Source of the DNA: Malus domestica | Lineage: Eukaryota > Streptophyta > Magnoliopsida > Rosales > Rosaceae | NCBI RefSeq assembly: GCF_042453785.1 | Contig: NC_091664.1 | Location: 18,697,001-18,761,000 of the forward strand | Length of the DNA stretch: 64,000 nt | Direction: 5' to 3' | Part shown: positions 21,601 through 33,638 of the stretch, in pieces | Numbering within the stretch: the first letter of the stretch is position 1 | Layout: every line of letters starts with the position of its first letter | Made by a program: the position numbers and the translations under genes | Notes under the pieces: model-generated | The model's input: the letters and a program-made list of their open reading frames with translations, nothing else | What the model was told of the DNA's origin: nothing | The model's database searches: none

Positions 21601-22648
21601 TACAGTGGATTGGAATTCCATAATTAATACTTGGGCGCACTTCATTTAACATTAGATTCCACTACTACTATCATGCTTGATTCCCTATGTTATATGCGTT
21701 ATTATTTCTATGTACTTGAACAGTAATTTCAATCTCCTTTATACTAATTATAAATTGGAGTGCAGCGAGAAAATGCTGTAGATGACTTCAGAGCTGGAAA
21801 AACATGGGTTTTAATTGCCACTGATGTTATTGCTCGGGGTATGGATTTCAAAGGTGTCAACTGTGTAATTAATTATGATTTTCCAGATTCTGCGGCTGCG
21901 TACATTCACAGGATTGGTATGCCTCTCCTTGTCCCTATGATTGTAACCTATGTACATGAAATATGGGATATGTTAAACAAAAGATATAATGGTCAGTAGT
22001 TTCTTTCAAAAAAGAATTCTATACAAGAAATATCGTATATGGTTTAAGGGAATGTATTAATAGAAACTTCAATCCGTGATTAATTTGGAAGACTATCGAA
22101 CAAATATGACGTTGGTTTTTGGGTTTGTTTCATAAGACTTATTTTTGTCAAATTGAAGTACTTTTGTTGTTAACCAGATCTTGAACTCTGCAAATTTATG
22201 CATGAATATTTGTTGTGCATCTTTTGCAACTGTCTTTTATCGTTCCTAATGATTATGTTTAGGGCTTTCAATTGCTCGTTTGATGCCTATGGAAAATTGT
22301 ATTACGGTGTATGTGATTTACGTAGTCATTGATTGTATCAGACAAGTTTCTTCACGTTATTGCTATAACCATTTGAATTGGTTTTCGGGGAATGATTTCA
22401 CGAGCTCACTGAATCTATGTTTGTAATTTTTCTGTGAAGGTCGGTGTGGACGAGCAGGGAGGAGCGGAGAAGCTATTACTTTCTACACAGAGGCAGATAT
22501 TCCATATCTACGGAATATAGCTAATGTGATGTCAACATCAGGTTGTGAAGTTCCGTCTTGGATCATGGCCTTGCGCAAACAGAAGTGGAAAAAACACCGA
22601 CCCGGAAGAGAATCGATATCAACCCAACCGAAAGATGAGAAGGAGTAA
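18667..22648 (+). CDS. RH57: DEAD-box ATP-dependent RNA helicase 57 (ROK1 homologue)
   Basis: Twelve exons, all in phase: 18667-18747, 18834-18969, 19066-19187, 19269-19360, 19572-19668, 19824-19904, 19986-20218, 20388-20582, 20684-20774, 21243-21365, 21766-21916 and 22440-22648, giving 536 aa. Rok1/DDX52 helicases act in the nucleolus in 18S rRNA and 40S subunit maturation. Visible motifs in order: Q motif [11 protein letters not shown], motif I APTGSGKT, Ia PTRELAAQ, Ib TPLRL, motif II DESD (the form usual in this subfamily, not DEAD), [25 protein letters not shown] and [13 protein letters not shown], which is split by the last intron. The N-terminus ([19 protein letters not shown]) and a Lys/Glu-rich stretch precede the core. 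The start is the first ATG of this frame and matches the family. Exon 2 could start at 18834 or 18837. No lesion was found. Confidence 0.95.
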
Positions 22649-23603
22649 AGCAATTGTCATATCGGCAACCAGATTTTGCAATTTTGATTTGGAAGTCCTC
22701 AAAGCAATCATTTGTTATCGATGAGTTATATTTACAAACTGAAGAGTTTGGGATGGTGTACGGATCGAATGTACAAGAATTATATTTACAAATTGAAGTC
22801 GAAAACAGAGTAACATCTATTTTATTCAAGTTATGAAACAACCCAAAGCTCCTTTATCTTTTTAGCCATCAATAAGCTGTTCGTAATTTAGAAACCCAGT
22901 TTGAATGTTGTGGATGTGAAGGAAAATGTCGTTTCGTCGTCATAATGTTTTCTTTTTTCTTACTAGCATCCATCTGAACGGTCCAAGTTAGTTTCAGAAG
23001 TCCATAACTGCGTCCCAAGTCCATGCTAGTTTGAGTTTTTGCAGTCAAATGTATGCCGGCAGGTCTAGAATTCAACAACGAAACATCCTCCACTAAAGGT
23101 AGCGTGTCCTTTGGTCGCTAGTAGCCTAGTACACCCATTACACAGTTGTAGAAGAACTAACACAAGTGAGATGGTCGATACAACAGGGCAAAAAAATTGA
23201 AGCCTTAAGCGGACTTCTCGCTCCAATGATAACTTTACCTGCCGGAGTTCGATGCCCGTCCTGTCATCACGTATCTTTTTATAGTTCATAGTTTTAAGCC
23301 TCAAAACTTTGGAACGTGAAAGAGTGCCGCTGTGTACTACCTGGTGCTGCAGGTCTGACTGCTACCTTGTTCTCCAGCTGCTCCAATCATTGTTAAGGGT
23401 CTAAGGATTTCCTCAGGTTCTGAGGACACACTGGACACAACCACTCCCTTAGCTGGGGACTGTGCCTCCCTACCTTCTGATCGAAATGGGGGCTTAGATC
23501 ATAACTTACTGATGCAATCTTGTTTAGAATAGAACTTTTAGATGATCCTGGTATCGCTTTCCTCTTGTTCCGGAAACTATAATTCAACATTGCTAATAGA
23601 AGC
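22649..23603. other. Space between RH57 and the PPR pseudogene; no gene seen
   Basis: 3' flank of RH57 (about 22649-22870) and 3' flank of the PPR pseudogene on the other strand. A minus-strand frame at 23065-23304 shows no recognisable protein. Confidence 0.5.
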
Positions 23604-25763
23604 CTATGCCTGAAGTGGTTCATAACTATCATCCAGCATCTGCAACCACAACTCCTCTAGCATTGCATATATTTTACCTTTCTCAGGATGCAGGCAATCT
23701 TCAACAAAAAAATACATGGGTCCTATTCTTAACCTCAATCCAACTCTGCCCCGGAACTTTCCTGACATCCCTTTCTCTCATCAAGTTCCTTAACCTTGCA
23801 ACATCATCCCAACTGCCAGAAGAAGCATGGATGTTGCAAAGCAACACAAGAGCAGCAGAATGGGTAGGATCTAATTTTAGTATATTCTCTGCTGCCCGTT
23901 TTCCAATCTCAACGTTCCCACGGGTTCTGCAGGCAGCGAGTAGAGTCATACATACCACAACGTCCGGTTCAAATGCCATTTGCTTGATGAATGCCTCTGC
24001 TTCATGTAAGCATCCGGAACGTGCAAGTAAGTCAACCATGCAAGAACAATGCTCTATTGTCGGTACAATCCCATGCTCGGATTCCATGGTTTTATATACT
24101 TTCCACGCTTCCTCTACCAGTTCGATATGACTGCAAGCAGTAAGGCACCTACCAGTGTAACTTCATTGGGTTTTATGCCCAATTCCTTCATTCTTTTGAA
24201 AATGTCAAGAGCTTCCTCTCCATATCCAAACTAAGCGTAACCCACGCTAAACTACTCCACGAGACAACATCTGGATCCTCCATCCAGCCGAAGAGCTTTT
24301 GCACACTTCCAATTGATCCACATTTTGTATACATGTCAATTAATCCATTGCTGACAGTAACATCAAGCACAATCCCACTTTTTACAGTAAGGCAACGAAT
24401 CTGATTCCCAACCTCTAGAGATGCTATATTTGCACAAGCTCCAATTACATTACCCAAAGTAATATGATCAGGCTTAGTTTCAGAAATACGCATTAAATTT
24501 CGTAAATGGAAAACCTTCCCCGACCTGGTTGTGCTGCATGCATGCGGTAATAATAGCATTCCAAGAAACTGAATCAGCGTGACTTCTTATATCTTCAAAC
24601 ACAAGAAATGCATCATAGAGATTTGAACACTTTGCATACATTGTTAGTAAAGCGTTGGACACAATAACGATAGAATCAAAGGCCCCCTTGATAATGTAGG
24701 AGTGGATCTGCATACCCTGATAGAGCGTTGAAGGGCTTGTGCAAGCAGTAAGTATTGGGAGAACACTAACTTCATCGGGGATCAGTCCCTTATGCCGCAT
24801 CTGAGAAAAGAATGATAATGCTTCATCAGAATCTCCAGCATTCGAGAATCCTGAAATAATTGCATTCCATGACACTAAATCGAGCCTGTCTATCCAATAA
24901 AACACTGTTCTTGCAGATTCTAAATGCCCACATTTTGCCTACATGTCACAGAGTGAGCATCCGGCAAATATGTCTCTCCCTAAACCAAATTTTGTGCACA
25001 TCCCATGTATTTGCTTTCCAAATTCTGGTTTAAGAAGGCGGCCACACGCACTGAAAGCACTCCCAAATATAAACTCATTCGGCTGGTAAGCTCCCTGACG
25101 GAGCATTTCTTTGAAATGATCCAAAGCTTCTTTGTCAAAACCAAGCTGAGAAAACCCTGCAATCATCGAACCCCAAGAAATCAAGTCCTTAGTCGGAACA
25201 CGAGAAAATACATCAAAGGCGTCCGCAATTAGACCAAACTTTGTGTACATTGAAGTAAGGGCATTTTGTGCAATAGGGTGAGAACCAGTCTCTGATTTTA
25301 TAACATGGGCAGGCAGCTGTCTCCCCAACAGTTCATTCCCCAGACCTGAACAAGCTTTTACGACGCTTCCAAAGGTGAAATGATCAGGCATACAACCCGA
25401 CCTCAGCATTTGGAAGTAATATTCAATGGCTTTATCCTCTTGACTATTCTGAGAGTACCCAGAAATCAGTGAAGTCCAAGAAACCACATTTCTCTCATAC
25501 ATTGCATCGAAAACCTTACGTGCATCCGCGAACGACCCACATTTTCCATACATGTTAAGAATGTGGATCTGGAAAATAATGTCCGGGTGGTAATTGGAAG
25601 CCAAAATATGGCCGTGGATTTTCCTGCCGTGTTCGAGAGACCTGAGAGACGAGCAAGCAGAAACCAAATTTGTGTAGGTGGTGGGAAATATTGGGAGGTT
25701 CGTGTTCGTTTGCAAAAACTTAAACGCTTCAATGGCATCTCTGTAAAGCTTTTGCTTGCACAA
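23604..25763 (-). pseudogene. PPR protein, PLS subclass with E-type end (At3g53360-like), broken
   Basis: PLS-type PPR proteins bind organellar RNA, often for editing. An intronless frame carries many PPR motifs (for example LGRQLPAHVIKSETGSHPIA and NGLIDMYTKCGSIGS) and ends with an E-type region (VPGQSWIEVKNRTHVFF, then EDCLHPEKGKIYAMLEELWL, stop at 23604). Lesions on the minus strand: TAG at 24939-24941 (SLCDM* instead of SLCDMYAKCG), a frameshift near 24510, TAG at 24231-24233 (GYA*FGYGEEA), a missing base near 24150, and one extra T in a run at about 23705-23711. The N-terminus is also gone: no ATG is found before the LCKQKLYRDAIEA segment and a stop lies just upstream. With five lesions it cannot make a full protein. 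The match to At3g53360 is from memory of that family. Confidence 0.9.
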
Positions 25764-25879
25764 GGAGATTATGTAGTCGTTGCTGAACTTTTTGTTTTAG
25801 AGGTTTGGTGAAAGAGATGGTGGAGGTTGAGTTGGTTGACTTTCATAGAAGGTCAACGGCAGTGGGGGTTTTAATCTTG

Positions 25880-26031
25880 GGAACTTTATCGAAAAACTCC
25901 TGGTACTGTTCATTCTAACGAAAAACCATATTTTTACACTAAAGTCAATCCTGGTACTATTCACTTTACCCTTTATTTTGTCTTTATCGTTAAAACTCAA
26001 AGTTTTCAAGCCCTTTTCATTAGTTTTCTTT
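25880..26031 (+). repeat. Short dispersed repeat (MITE-like), copy 2
   Basis: About 150 bp, starting GGAACTTTATCGAAAAACTCC and ending TTTTCATTAGTTTTCTTT, with CTGGTACTATTCACTTTACC in the middle. The same unit occurs reversed at 36994-37149 and, more diverged, at 17627-17777. It lies just upstream of the PPR pseudogene. Confidence 0.75.
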
Positions 26032-26377
26032 AAATCTTTTACCAAACCAGTTCCAGAAGCTTGAGAATGAGCCATATTCACATTTCCAAACAGTAAAGGC
26101 CTCAACGAATGGCCTTCCGGTGATGAAGTGTCGATGCAAGTCACATTTGAAATACAAAAACTACAAAAATTATAATGGATTTCAAGGAATTCGAATTGCT
26201 AACGATGTTCAGATGAAATTTGATTCAGGTAGTCATACAAAAAACTTGTTCTTCTTTACAAAATAGCAAAACGTAATTTATCCTCCACCAAGAAGGGGCT
26301 TCAGAACCAGGTGTTATTTATACTCGGACCTGTTTGCGTTACTGTCACCTGTTAATTTCCTATACCAAAAGATATTC

Positions 26378-29300
26378 TTACACCCTCACCTTCTCCGCAG
26401 CTTCCTTAATTTGTGCAATGGTAAAAATGCCGAAGAAATCATCATCTCTGATTCCATTGATTGCGGCAAGTGCAACATCATCGACACTAACAGGTGGAGC
26501 CAAGAGCAGATCAGATGCTGGAAGAGAACTCAACGGTTTGGTAAAGTTTTCGGTAGCATTAATAAATCTTTCCAATGGTTCACCTATCAAATCCAAAGGA
26601 ATCTCAAAACCATCCACCCTCCGTTTCCCGTATATGAAACCAGGTCTAAGCACGATACCTGCGGAAGTTGGAATTACAAAGAAACGTTGGGAGAGAAATA
26701 CAGGAAACAAATAAATATGAGGGGACGTGACAAAGTTGGAATTATATATCTTGCTTCAGCCAATAAAATGGGAGTCAATGAAATAGAAGTGATCAAATCC
26801 AGAAAAAGTATGTTTAATTAGGTTTGCCAGAAAATTAGTGAGTATTAAATTAAAAAAACTACTACCTCGTTTTGCTAGTTGATCCAATATAGCTGAGAAT
26901 TCCTTATCATCCTAAATGAATGGGCCGAATGGCTTCAAAATAATAATATATTCCAATTATTTAAATCACTCATCTCCCTCGCTTCTTTAGTAAAGATAAT
27001 AAATAGCCAATTCTAGACAGTCCTCACATATAGTCTCCTAAAATTTCTGAAAAATGAAAAGGAAAGACAAGAGTTAGGTATTACCAGAATTGGGATATTT
27101 GGAGAGAACCTCTGATTCAGCTTTTCTCTTTCCTGTGAAGTACCCAGATGAAAGCAAAAATGGAGGTAGATTGTAATCATGCACTGAGATCAAGATAAAC
27201 TTGGGAACTCCTGCCAAAGGAAAAGAACAAGAAAATGAAAGCCATATATCTCAGCCGTCCTCTGCAAACAATTGTAGAAAGAGTAGCATAAAGCGACCAT
27301 GGTATACATAATGAGAAATTAACATCATTGTTCTAGTCAGGAATATACTGATACATTTACATCTAACGAGAATTTTTCAAACGCACCAATATGTAACTTG
27401 TAGAAAAACTACTCTTTTGGGTCCACCAGACAATATGATGGTTCATTTAAGTGTTCATTTAAGTTTTCATTCAAATAGTCCATGCAAAAATCAACAAAAT
27501 CGAAGATCGATTAGCCATTTGATTATCATCATGATCACTTCAGTGTTTTTACCAAAAAAATATAGTTTCATCTGATTATTTGAATAGTGTTACATGGCTA
27601 ATTGAATTTTTTTTATTTTTTCGATCTTTAGCATGCATAACCTTGGGGGACCTAAACCGTTCATATTATGGAGCCTGGAACCCAATATGGGGTTAACACA
27701 AATGATTTGATTTATTCAGTATGTATTAGGTCATAGTACTGTGCATTTGAGAATTTCCCAACATATACTTTGACCTACGGCTTGACCAAAGTCAGACCTC
27801 AAATTTGACAGTCTCCCTGATTCAAATAATCTGCTTTCACAGAAATTGATAAGAAGAATTTCTAAGCTTCCTTTAGACATTCCTATTGGAGTGCTAGCTC
27901 TCATGGGAATACAAGGGCCGTAGGCAAGGTATCTTACAAATTTTTCTTCAATTTTTGATAGCCCTATGTCATCCTCTCTATTTTGACTTACAAACAAAGA
28001 CTCAAAGTCCTCAATTCTAACAAAAACTGAAGAAATATTACTGCAACTGATAGATCCAGTGCCTTGTCACGGAGAAGTGATACCAAAGGGTACTAATGAG
28101 ATGGAATGAACAAAAGAGAAAAGGAAGGGAGGGGTGAGATAGAAGCTTCATTACAAAGACGAGTGAATCAAATAATAAAAATATGAAAAGAAAGCAAAGG
28201 GCTAATTTACTGCAATGTGATAATTGACATTGCTACCGTAATCCTTCGCAGCATTAACAGCAACAACATTTGCCTCCCCATTAATCCTTTGCATCTGTTC
28301 CTCGCTGCCAAAACCACCAATGGTTGAAACCACAGTGGTGGCCCCGATAAGTACTTCATCCCAGTTTACATAGAAAACATCTCCTGCATAACAAAACTTA
28401 CTTCAATATATGCATCCATTGAAACTGCAGATATATGTACCAATACTACCAGCCAGTCCAAGATTTTCATCAGCTTGAAGCAACACAAATGTGACATGCA
28501 GATAAACGACGCTCAAAAACTCTAAAACAGAACCAATGGCTTCTTCAAAAAGAATAAGGCCACATCCTTCTCAAGTCTCATATCATATTCACTTCAAGCA
28601 CATTTTAAATTTCCAGACCGACAGTTTTACATGCATCAGTTCTTTTCTCCATTTATCTTTATCATTAACATCAATAAGTTTCTTTTTTCTTATCAATGGC
28701 AATTAAAAATGGAATTTTCACATTTTTTGTTTAATTGCAGTTTCTAATAATAACTTTCAAATCACAGCTGATAGAATCTTAGTCACTGAATGCAAAATCA
28801 GTAAAAGCAATGTCGTAGGAACACAACGGTTTTAAGCTCAAAATTTAACGAAAGACCATAGAACAAAACAAAAACCCCGATATTGCAATACTTCCAATCA
28901 TATAATTGTTTTTCCCTTTCGGAAATCCTAATCGCAAAAGGCAGACCTGATTTTTGCATTTCTACAGCAGCAAAATGAAGTTTGAAAGCAGAAAACTTGA
29001 TTACAGCATTACATGGCAAGCAAGCAATAGAAAAATGAAGGTTATAGAACGTGACATACCTGGCACCCAGTTAACCTGATCTATCCACGCACCGGAGTAA
29101 GTAGGACGCCCTGACCTGTTAAACCAAGCAAACATTTCAGACACAAAAAATCAACCAGAAATGAATAGATGCAGGCCAAGTGACAAAAAAAAAAAAAAAA
29201 AAAAGAATCAATTTTCAGCACCTGCTCACGCCAACAACCTCTATTCCTCTGGATACCGCAGCCTTGCATATAGCAGAACCAACAAAACCGGTGCCTCCTA

Positions 29301-29817
29301 ACACAACAACCTACTAAGACAAGAATATATCACAACATGTACTTTCTTTGTTTCTAAATAATTGCAACCTACTTTACTTTTATTTAAGATTATTCTACTT
29401 TAAACTAATCTAAACCGCTGGAGGGGAATTTGAACTCGAGTGCATAGCGGGAGCATATCCGCTCTAACCAATGTGGCTACGCCCGCAAATACATATCACA
29501 ACATGAAATTACAGCTGAGGAATTGAAAATTAAAAAGCAATGTCTTAGGCTTACCCGTTCAGGTTTAACATCGGCCACAACGTCTATTGTGGCGGAATTG
29601 AAATCCGTCTTTACATTCACCTCTCCATATCTGCATTTAACACTGAAGATAAAGCAAATATTAATCACAGTTTATACAACCGAATTCTAGAGAGAGAGGG
29701 AGGGAGAGAGGACCGGTGGTGGAAAAGCGAGGTGGGTTTGGGCCGGGCGGGGAAGAAAGCTCCGGGAAAAGAAGAGGGGAGCGTAGAAACGGCAGGGAAG
29801 TGCAAAAACGACGACAT
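26378..29817 (-). CDS. Chloroplast NAD(P)-binding Rossmann-fold protein (At1g32220-like)
   Basis: Seven exons on the minus strand, all in phase: 29817-29714, 29642-29555, 29310-29222, 29115-29060, 28383-28237, 27210-27085 and 26658-26378, 296 aa. It is an atypical short-chain dehydrogenase-like protein; the Arabidopsis relative is annotated as chloroplastic, and its substrate is not known to me. Residues 1-40 (MSSFLHFPAVSTLPSSF...) look like a transit peptide, rich in Ser, Pro and Arg and poor in acids. The nucleotide-binding loop is GGTGFVG (69-75). STIGGFGSEEQMQRINGEA follows, and Y185-FTG-K189 fits the YxxxK motif. The end is FFGIFTIAQIKEAAEKVRV. The first intron of only 71 bp was chosen because it joins the transit peptide to VKCRYGEV in frame; exon 1 is the least certain part. 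A SINE sits in intron 2. Confidence 0.92.
29345..29486 (-). mobile_element. tRNA-derived SINE in intron 2 of the At1g32220-like gene
   Basis: On the minus strand the sequence reads GCGGGCGTAGCCACATTGG, TTAGAGCGGATATGC and GAGTTCAAATTCCCC, that is, a box A-like TGGTTAGAGCGG and a box B-like GAGTTCAAATTCC. An A-rich body follows. It lacks the pairing of a real tRNA beyond the promoter boxes. The 3' limit is approximate. Confidence 0.65.
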
Positions 29818-29931
29818 TTGACTAGAACCAGATGACGGTCACTCAGCTCTGAGCTGGGATTGTTGTCTGCTTTGACTTTTCAGGATTTCCGAATTTGGGG
29901 AAGAAGTAGCGGTAGCCGGCAAACGACTGCA

Positions 29932-29956
29932 GAGAGAGAGAGAGAGAGAGAAGAAA
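29932..29956 (+). repeat. GA microsatellite upstream of the At1g32220-like gene
   Basis: An uninterrupted (GA)n run after CTGCA, which is (CT)n on the coding strand, about 115 bp upstream of the start codon. CT tracts are common in plant 5' UTRs. Confidence 0.8.
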
Positions 29957-31544
29957 GATGGTGCAAAAACGTGAAGTGAAAATGTAGAGGGGGGAGACTG
30001 AAATGGTTAGGCCCAGAAAATCATGTGGCCCAACTGGGTTAGGCTCTATTTTTGGACGGATGATATCATTGACGTGATTTATTTGTAATTATTTAAATAA
30101 AAAAAAAATGATGATTTAATTGTAATTGTTTAAATAAAAAAGAAGAAAAAAAAAAAGAGATTAACAACGAAGATAATCCTACTTTTTTTTGTTGAGGCCG
30201 ATATAGTTCCAGTCCATTTGATTTTTTATTTTTTTGGGGTGTTGGAAGCTCCACTTATTTACCCAAAAAGGAAAGTAGTCAAGGAGGTCGTACTTGGGCT
30301 GGACTGTTGGGTATGTACGATCTAATTCAATTCGGTTCGGTTTGCTGGTAAATAAAACCGATAGTGAGCTGAATGGAATGACCGGTTTGGCTTGGTTTTA
30401 GTTCGGCTTGACGAGTTGTACTCGACTTAGGCTTTAACCCATTTGATTTTTTTTTGTTGGGTTTGTTCTAATCACTTGAAGCCTAAACTTAAAAATCAAC
30501 TATCCTACACGAATTTACAAGTAATGCTAGGTAAATTAATTTTTTAGACCACATTTACAAATCATGGAATGTGTCGTCAATAGGTAATAATCACGTTAAT
30601 TTACAATTAAATAATAATCTAATCATCAATAACCACATTATATGATTTACAAAATACGATTTAAATATGCCTCAAAATTCATATTTAGGCCATCTCTAAA
30701 CAAGGGTTGGCCAAAGGGCTCGTTTTAGTCCTCTGGTCCTCCAAGATATTAATATTTTAATGAACAGTACAAGGCTATATTTGCCTCCGTCTCCAACTGA
30801 GGGTCAAAGGGCCAGATGACTAGTTTTAGCCCTATCACAAAAAACCATGTCCAACCGAGGGTCAAAGGGTCATAGGGCCAAACATAATTTATTATTTAAA
30901 AACTACAACTTAAATGTTGTTTAAGTTTCATGTTGTTAAATGTTTTTTTTATGTTGTATAATTTTTATGTTGGTTAATGTTATTTAATGTTATTTCATGT
31001 TACTTAATTTAATTTAATGTTATATAATGGCTTAGGAAGTTATAGGGAAAAAAATAGAATTAAAAAAATATATTATAGGAAAAAATGGAATTTTAAAAAA
31101 AATATATGAAACAAATTTTGTAAAATAAAAGTTATAGGAAAAAAATAGAATTTAAAAAAAAATATGAAAAATAGAAGTTATAGGAAAAATTCTGTAAATA
31201 AAAAATAATAATAAAACTTTTAAGTAATACATTTATATTAAGTAATATGAACGTATTCCTATCGGTTAGAACCGACAGGATTTCCATTTTTTCTGGCCAG
31301 CCCCGGGCTGGCTGGCTAGCTGCATGCAACTAGCCCTCCAGCCATTTCCAATTTCGTGGGGCCCTCTTAGATTTCACAGCCTTGTGGCCTAGCACTTGGT
31401 TGGAGACGGTTTTCAAGCTATTTTCGGCCCTCTGGACCCTTCGGTTGTATATGGCCTTAATGACTGGCTTAAATCTAGCATCCACAAGTTTAGCCACAGA
31501 GAGTTTTTTTCTTTTCTTTTCTTTTTTGTTTTTTGACTGTGCTT
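29957..31544. other. Gene-free AT-rich stretch with a decayed MITE-like segment
   Basis: 30690-30890 has two copies of TCCAACNGAGGGTCAAAGGG, close to the GGCCATCTC..GGGTTGGCC ends of MITEs found elsewhere in the window, but no clear right end. 30890-31250 is a run of TTAATGTTATT-like and GGAAAAAATAGAATT-like short repeats. No gene. Confidence 0.45.
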
Positions 31545-31873
31545 GATGTGAAGCACAAAATAATCCCAAAAATCTAGAAGATGACACGTGAGTTTTTTCT
31601 CAAGAAAGACAAAAATGGGCAGAGCTCTCAAATACTCTCACGCACGACTCAGCATTTCTGCAGCTGACTATGATTGATCAAGGCTTCCCTCCTCGTGGTG
31701 TGGAAAAGTCAAATGCATTAAAGATAGGATTAATTACTAAATCCTATCTTTAATACTTTCTCAAATGAAGATTAACTCTATCAAGTAGGAAATCCCTACA
31801 CAATCAATCATGAATACTTTCATCATCATCCCACGTATTATCTCCTAATTAATATCTTGCAATTTTTTTATCA
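31545..31873 (+). mobile_element. Truncated LTR of the family at 41132-41750
   Basis: It starts near TGAAGCACAAAATAATCCC and keeps CTAGAAGATGACACGTG, TTAAAGATAGGATTAATTAC and TTAATATCTTGCAATT, in the same order as in the solo LTR at 41132. The last 40 percent is missing. Confidence 0.7.
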
Positions 31874-33480
31874 CTAGTCATCCAACGGATGACACACTTG
31901 GGACAATAGGATGCTGCCATGAATGGCGCTTGGAGTCAAATTGGTTTAGTTGGTTTTAAATGGATTTTCTCTATTTGAATGAAGGATGAGATTCGGTTAA
32001 TTTAAGATGAAATTTGATTTGTTTGTAAAGGTTGGCAAATAACTAACTATCTAACTCACTAACACTATCGCTCTACTCAATCTTGCTGCCCATAAAAGAC
32101 CTTGTTTACGACCAGCAACTTCTGGTTGCAAAACTGAAGAATAGCCTATAAGTGTGACCATACATAAAAAAAAAATTAGTCATAAACTAGACAACGTTGT
32201 TTTTATATAACAAAATTGAGAACTGAACTGGTTAAAGCTAAAATGAACTTTTTCAATTTATTTATTCGGTTTGATTCAGTCTAGTTCACTAATTCAAACT
32301 CCAACTCCTACTAAACCAAGTATAACTAGTACTCATTCATTTTTAGCTTAATGACATCTATGCCCCTTAAAACTCAAATCGAGTCTTGCGTATTAAAAGA
32401 TTAAACTCTTCAAATTAAGAATAAATGTACTAACTAAAAAAGAAAAAAAGGTCTTCCATGAGTTTGAAGTCTTTTGTATGGTATTCAATGTGTGGTGGCA
32501 TCAATGTTTGTTGCTTTCAATCAAAACGTATATAAGGATTGAGATGATGTTTTAGTTTAACGGTTCCTTCAAATATGAGGAATGGGTACGTGGTAGGTTT
32601 AGCTTAACAAGAGTATGAAAAATGAGTGAGTTGTTAAGTTTTAGCTTTCAGCTAAATCTACATCAACAATCAATCAATAGGTTTAAGGGGGTGTGCTAGC
32701 AAATATTCCTGAACTTTAGCTCATATTTAGTTTTTGTCTGTGAATTCTTATATTAGTTTCTTTCATCCTTCAACTTACCTCTCCGTTACATGAATGGTCC
32801 TTTCGTCGAATCTACTCTCTTTTCCATCAAATTTGAGGGCATAGTATTCTTTTCATATGAAAAAAAAAAAACTAATTTATTTGAAAAAAGAAGAAGAAGA
32901 AGATGAGCTCCCTAAGGTTAAGGAGGAGTTCTTCCTCAAAATACTTTGTGGCCTATTCAAAGAATTTTTATTTTAGCACCGTTCTTATTATAAATCACTA
33001 TGTAAAGATCATCTCTGTAAAAAATCAATTAAAACTAAGATATCGTATAGTCAATCTTTAAAGAGTTCCGATCATAAGCACGAAGTTCTATGAATAAGTC
33101 ACAAAGTGTTTTAAGGAGGGGTTCCTCCTCAATCCTTGAAGAGCCAAGTTTTTCTCTTTAAAATTTATTTTCTTATTTTTTGGATGAATTAGTATGTTAT
33201 CCCTCAACTTAACAGTAAAGTTGACGGAGTTAATGAAAATGACTACTAGTGCAACAAATGCCATAATTCAAGGACGAGAGAAACAATTAGTAGAGTTCAA
33301 TGACAAAAACTAAGCTCGTGGTATAGATGAGAGCTTTGCTACAACTTAGACTAATTTAAATATGAGACTATCTACAATACATATTTAATAACATATGATG
33401 TTTGAAGTGAAATTCCAAATTCTATACCCTAGCTAGCATCGGTTGAATTTTTTAATGTTTTAATAGGACAATGTTGTCAC
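31874..33480. other. Gene-free intergenic stretch
   Basis: No coding, RNA or terminal-repeat signal was recognised. A local GAAGAAGAAGAAGA run lies at about 32888. Confidence 0.4.
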
Positions 33481-33484
33481 TTAA

Positions 33485-33638
33485 AACTATGGTCTAGTGA
33501 TATTTTTCTTTATTTGTAAGTAAGAGGATTTATGTTTGATTCTCACCAAAGACGAATTTAAATCACATTATTGCTAGCTCATTGTGAAACTAAGTCTACC
33601 TCTCACCTTTAGGGTAGATAATTTTATTTATAAAAAAA
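33485..33638 (+). mobile_element. SINE, family shared with 56158-56296
   Basis: ATGGTCTAGTGATATTTTTC, TGTAAGTAAGAGGATTTATG, a box-B-like GTTTGATTCTCACC, GACGAATTTAAATCACATTA and an A tail. The copy at 56158 has the same order of motifs. Confidence 0.65.

Noticed and set aside
22563..23304. Minus-strand ORFs downstream of RH57
   Set aside because: They are shadows of the last RH57 exon or frames without recognisable content.
27731..27997. An 88-codon minus-strand ORF
   Set aside because: It lies in an intron of the At1g32220-like gene, is not needed for the in-phase exon chain, and shows no family features.
29410..29486. A tRNA gene on the minus strand
   Set aside because: It has box A and box B-like parts but no convincing cloverleaf, and an A-rich SINE-like body follows.
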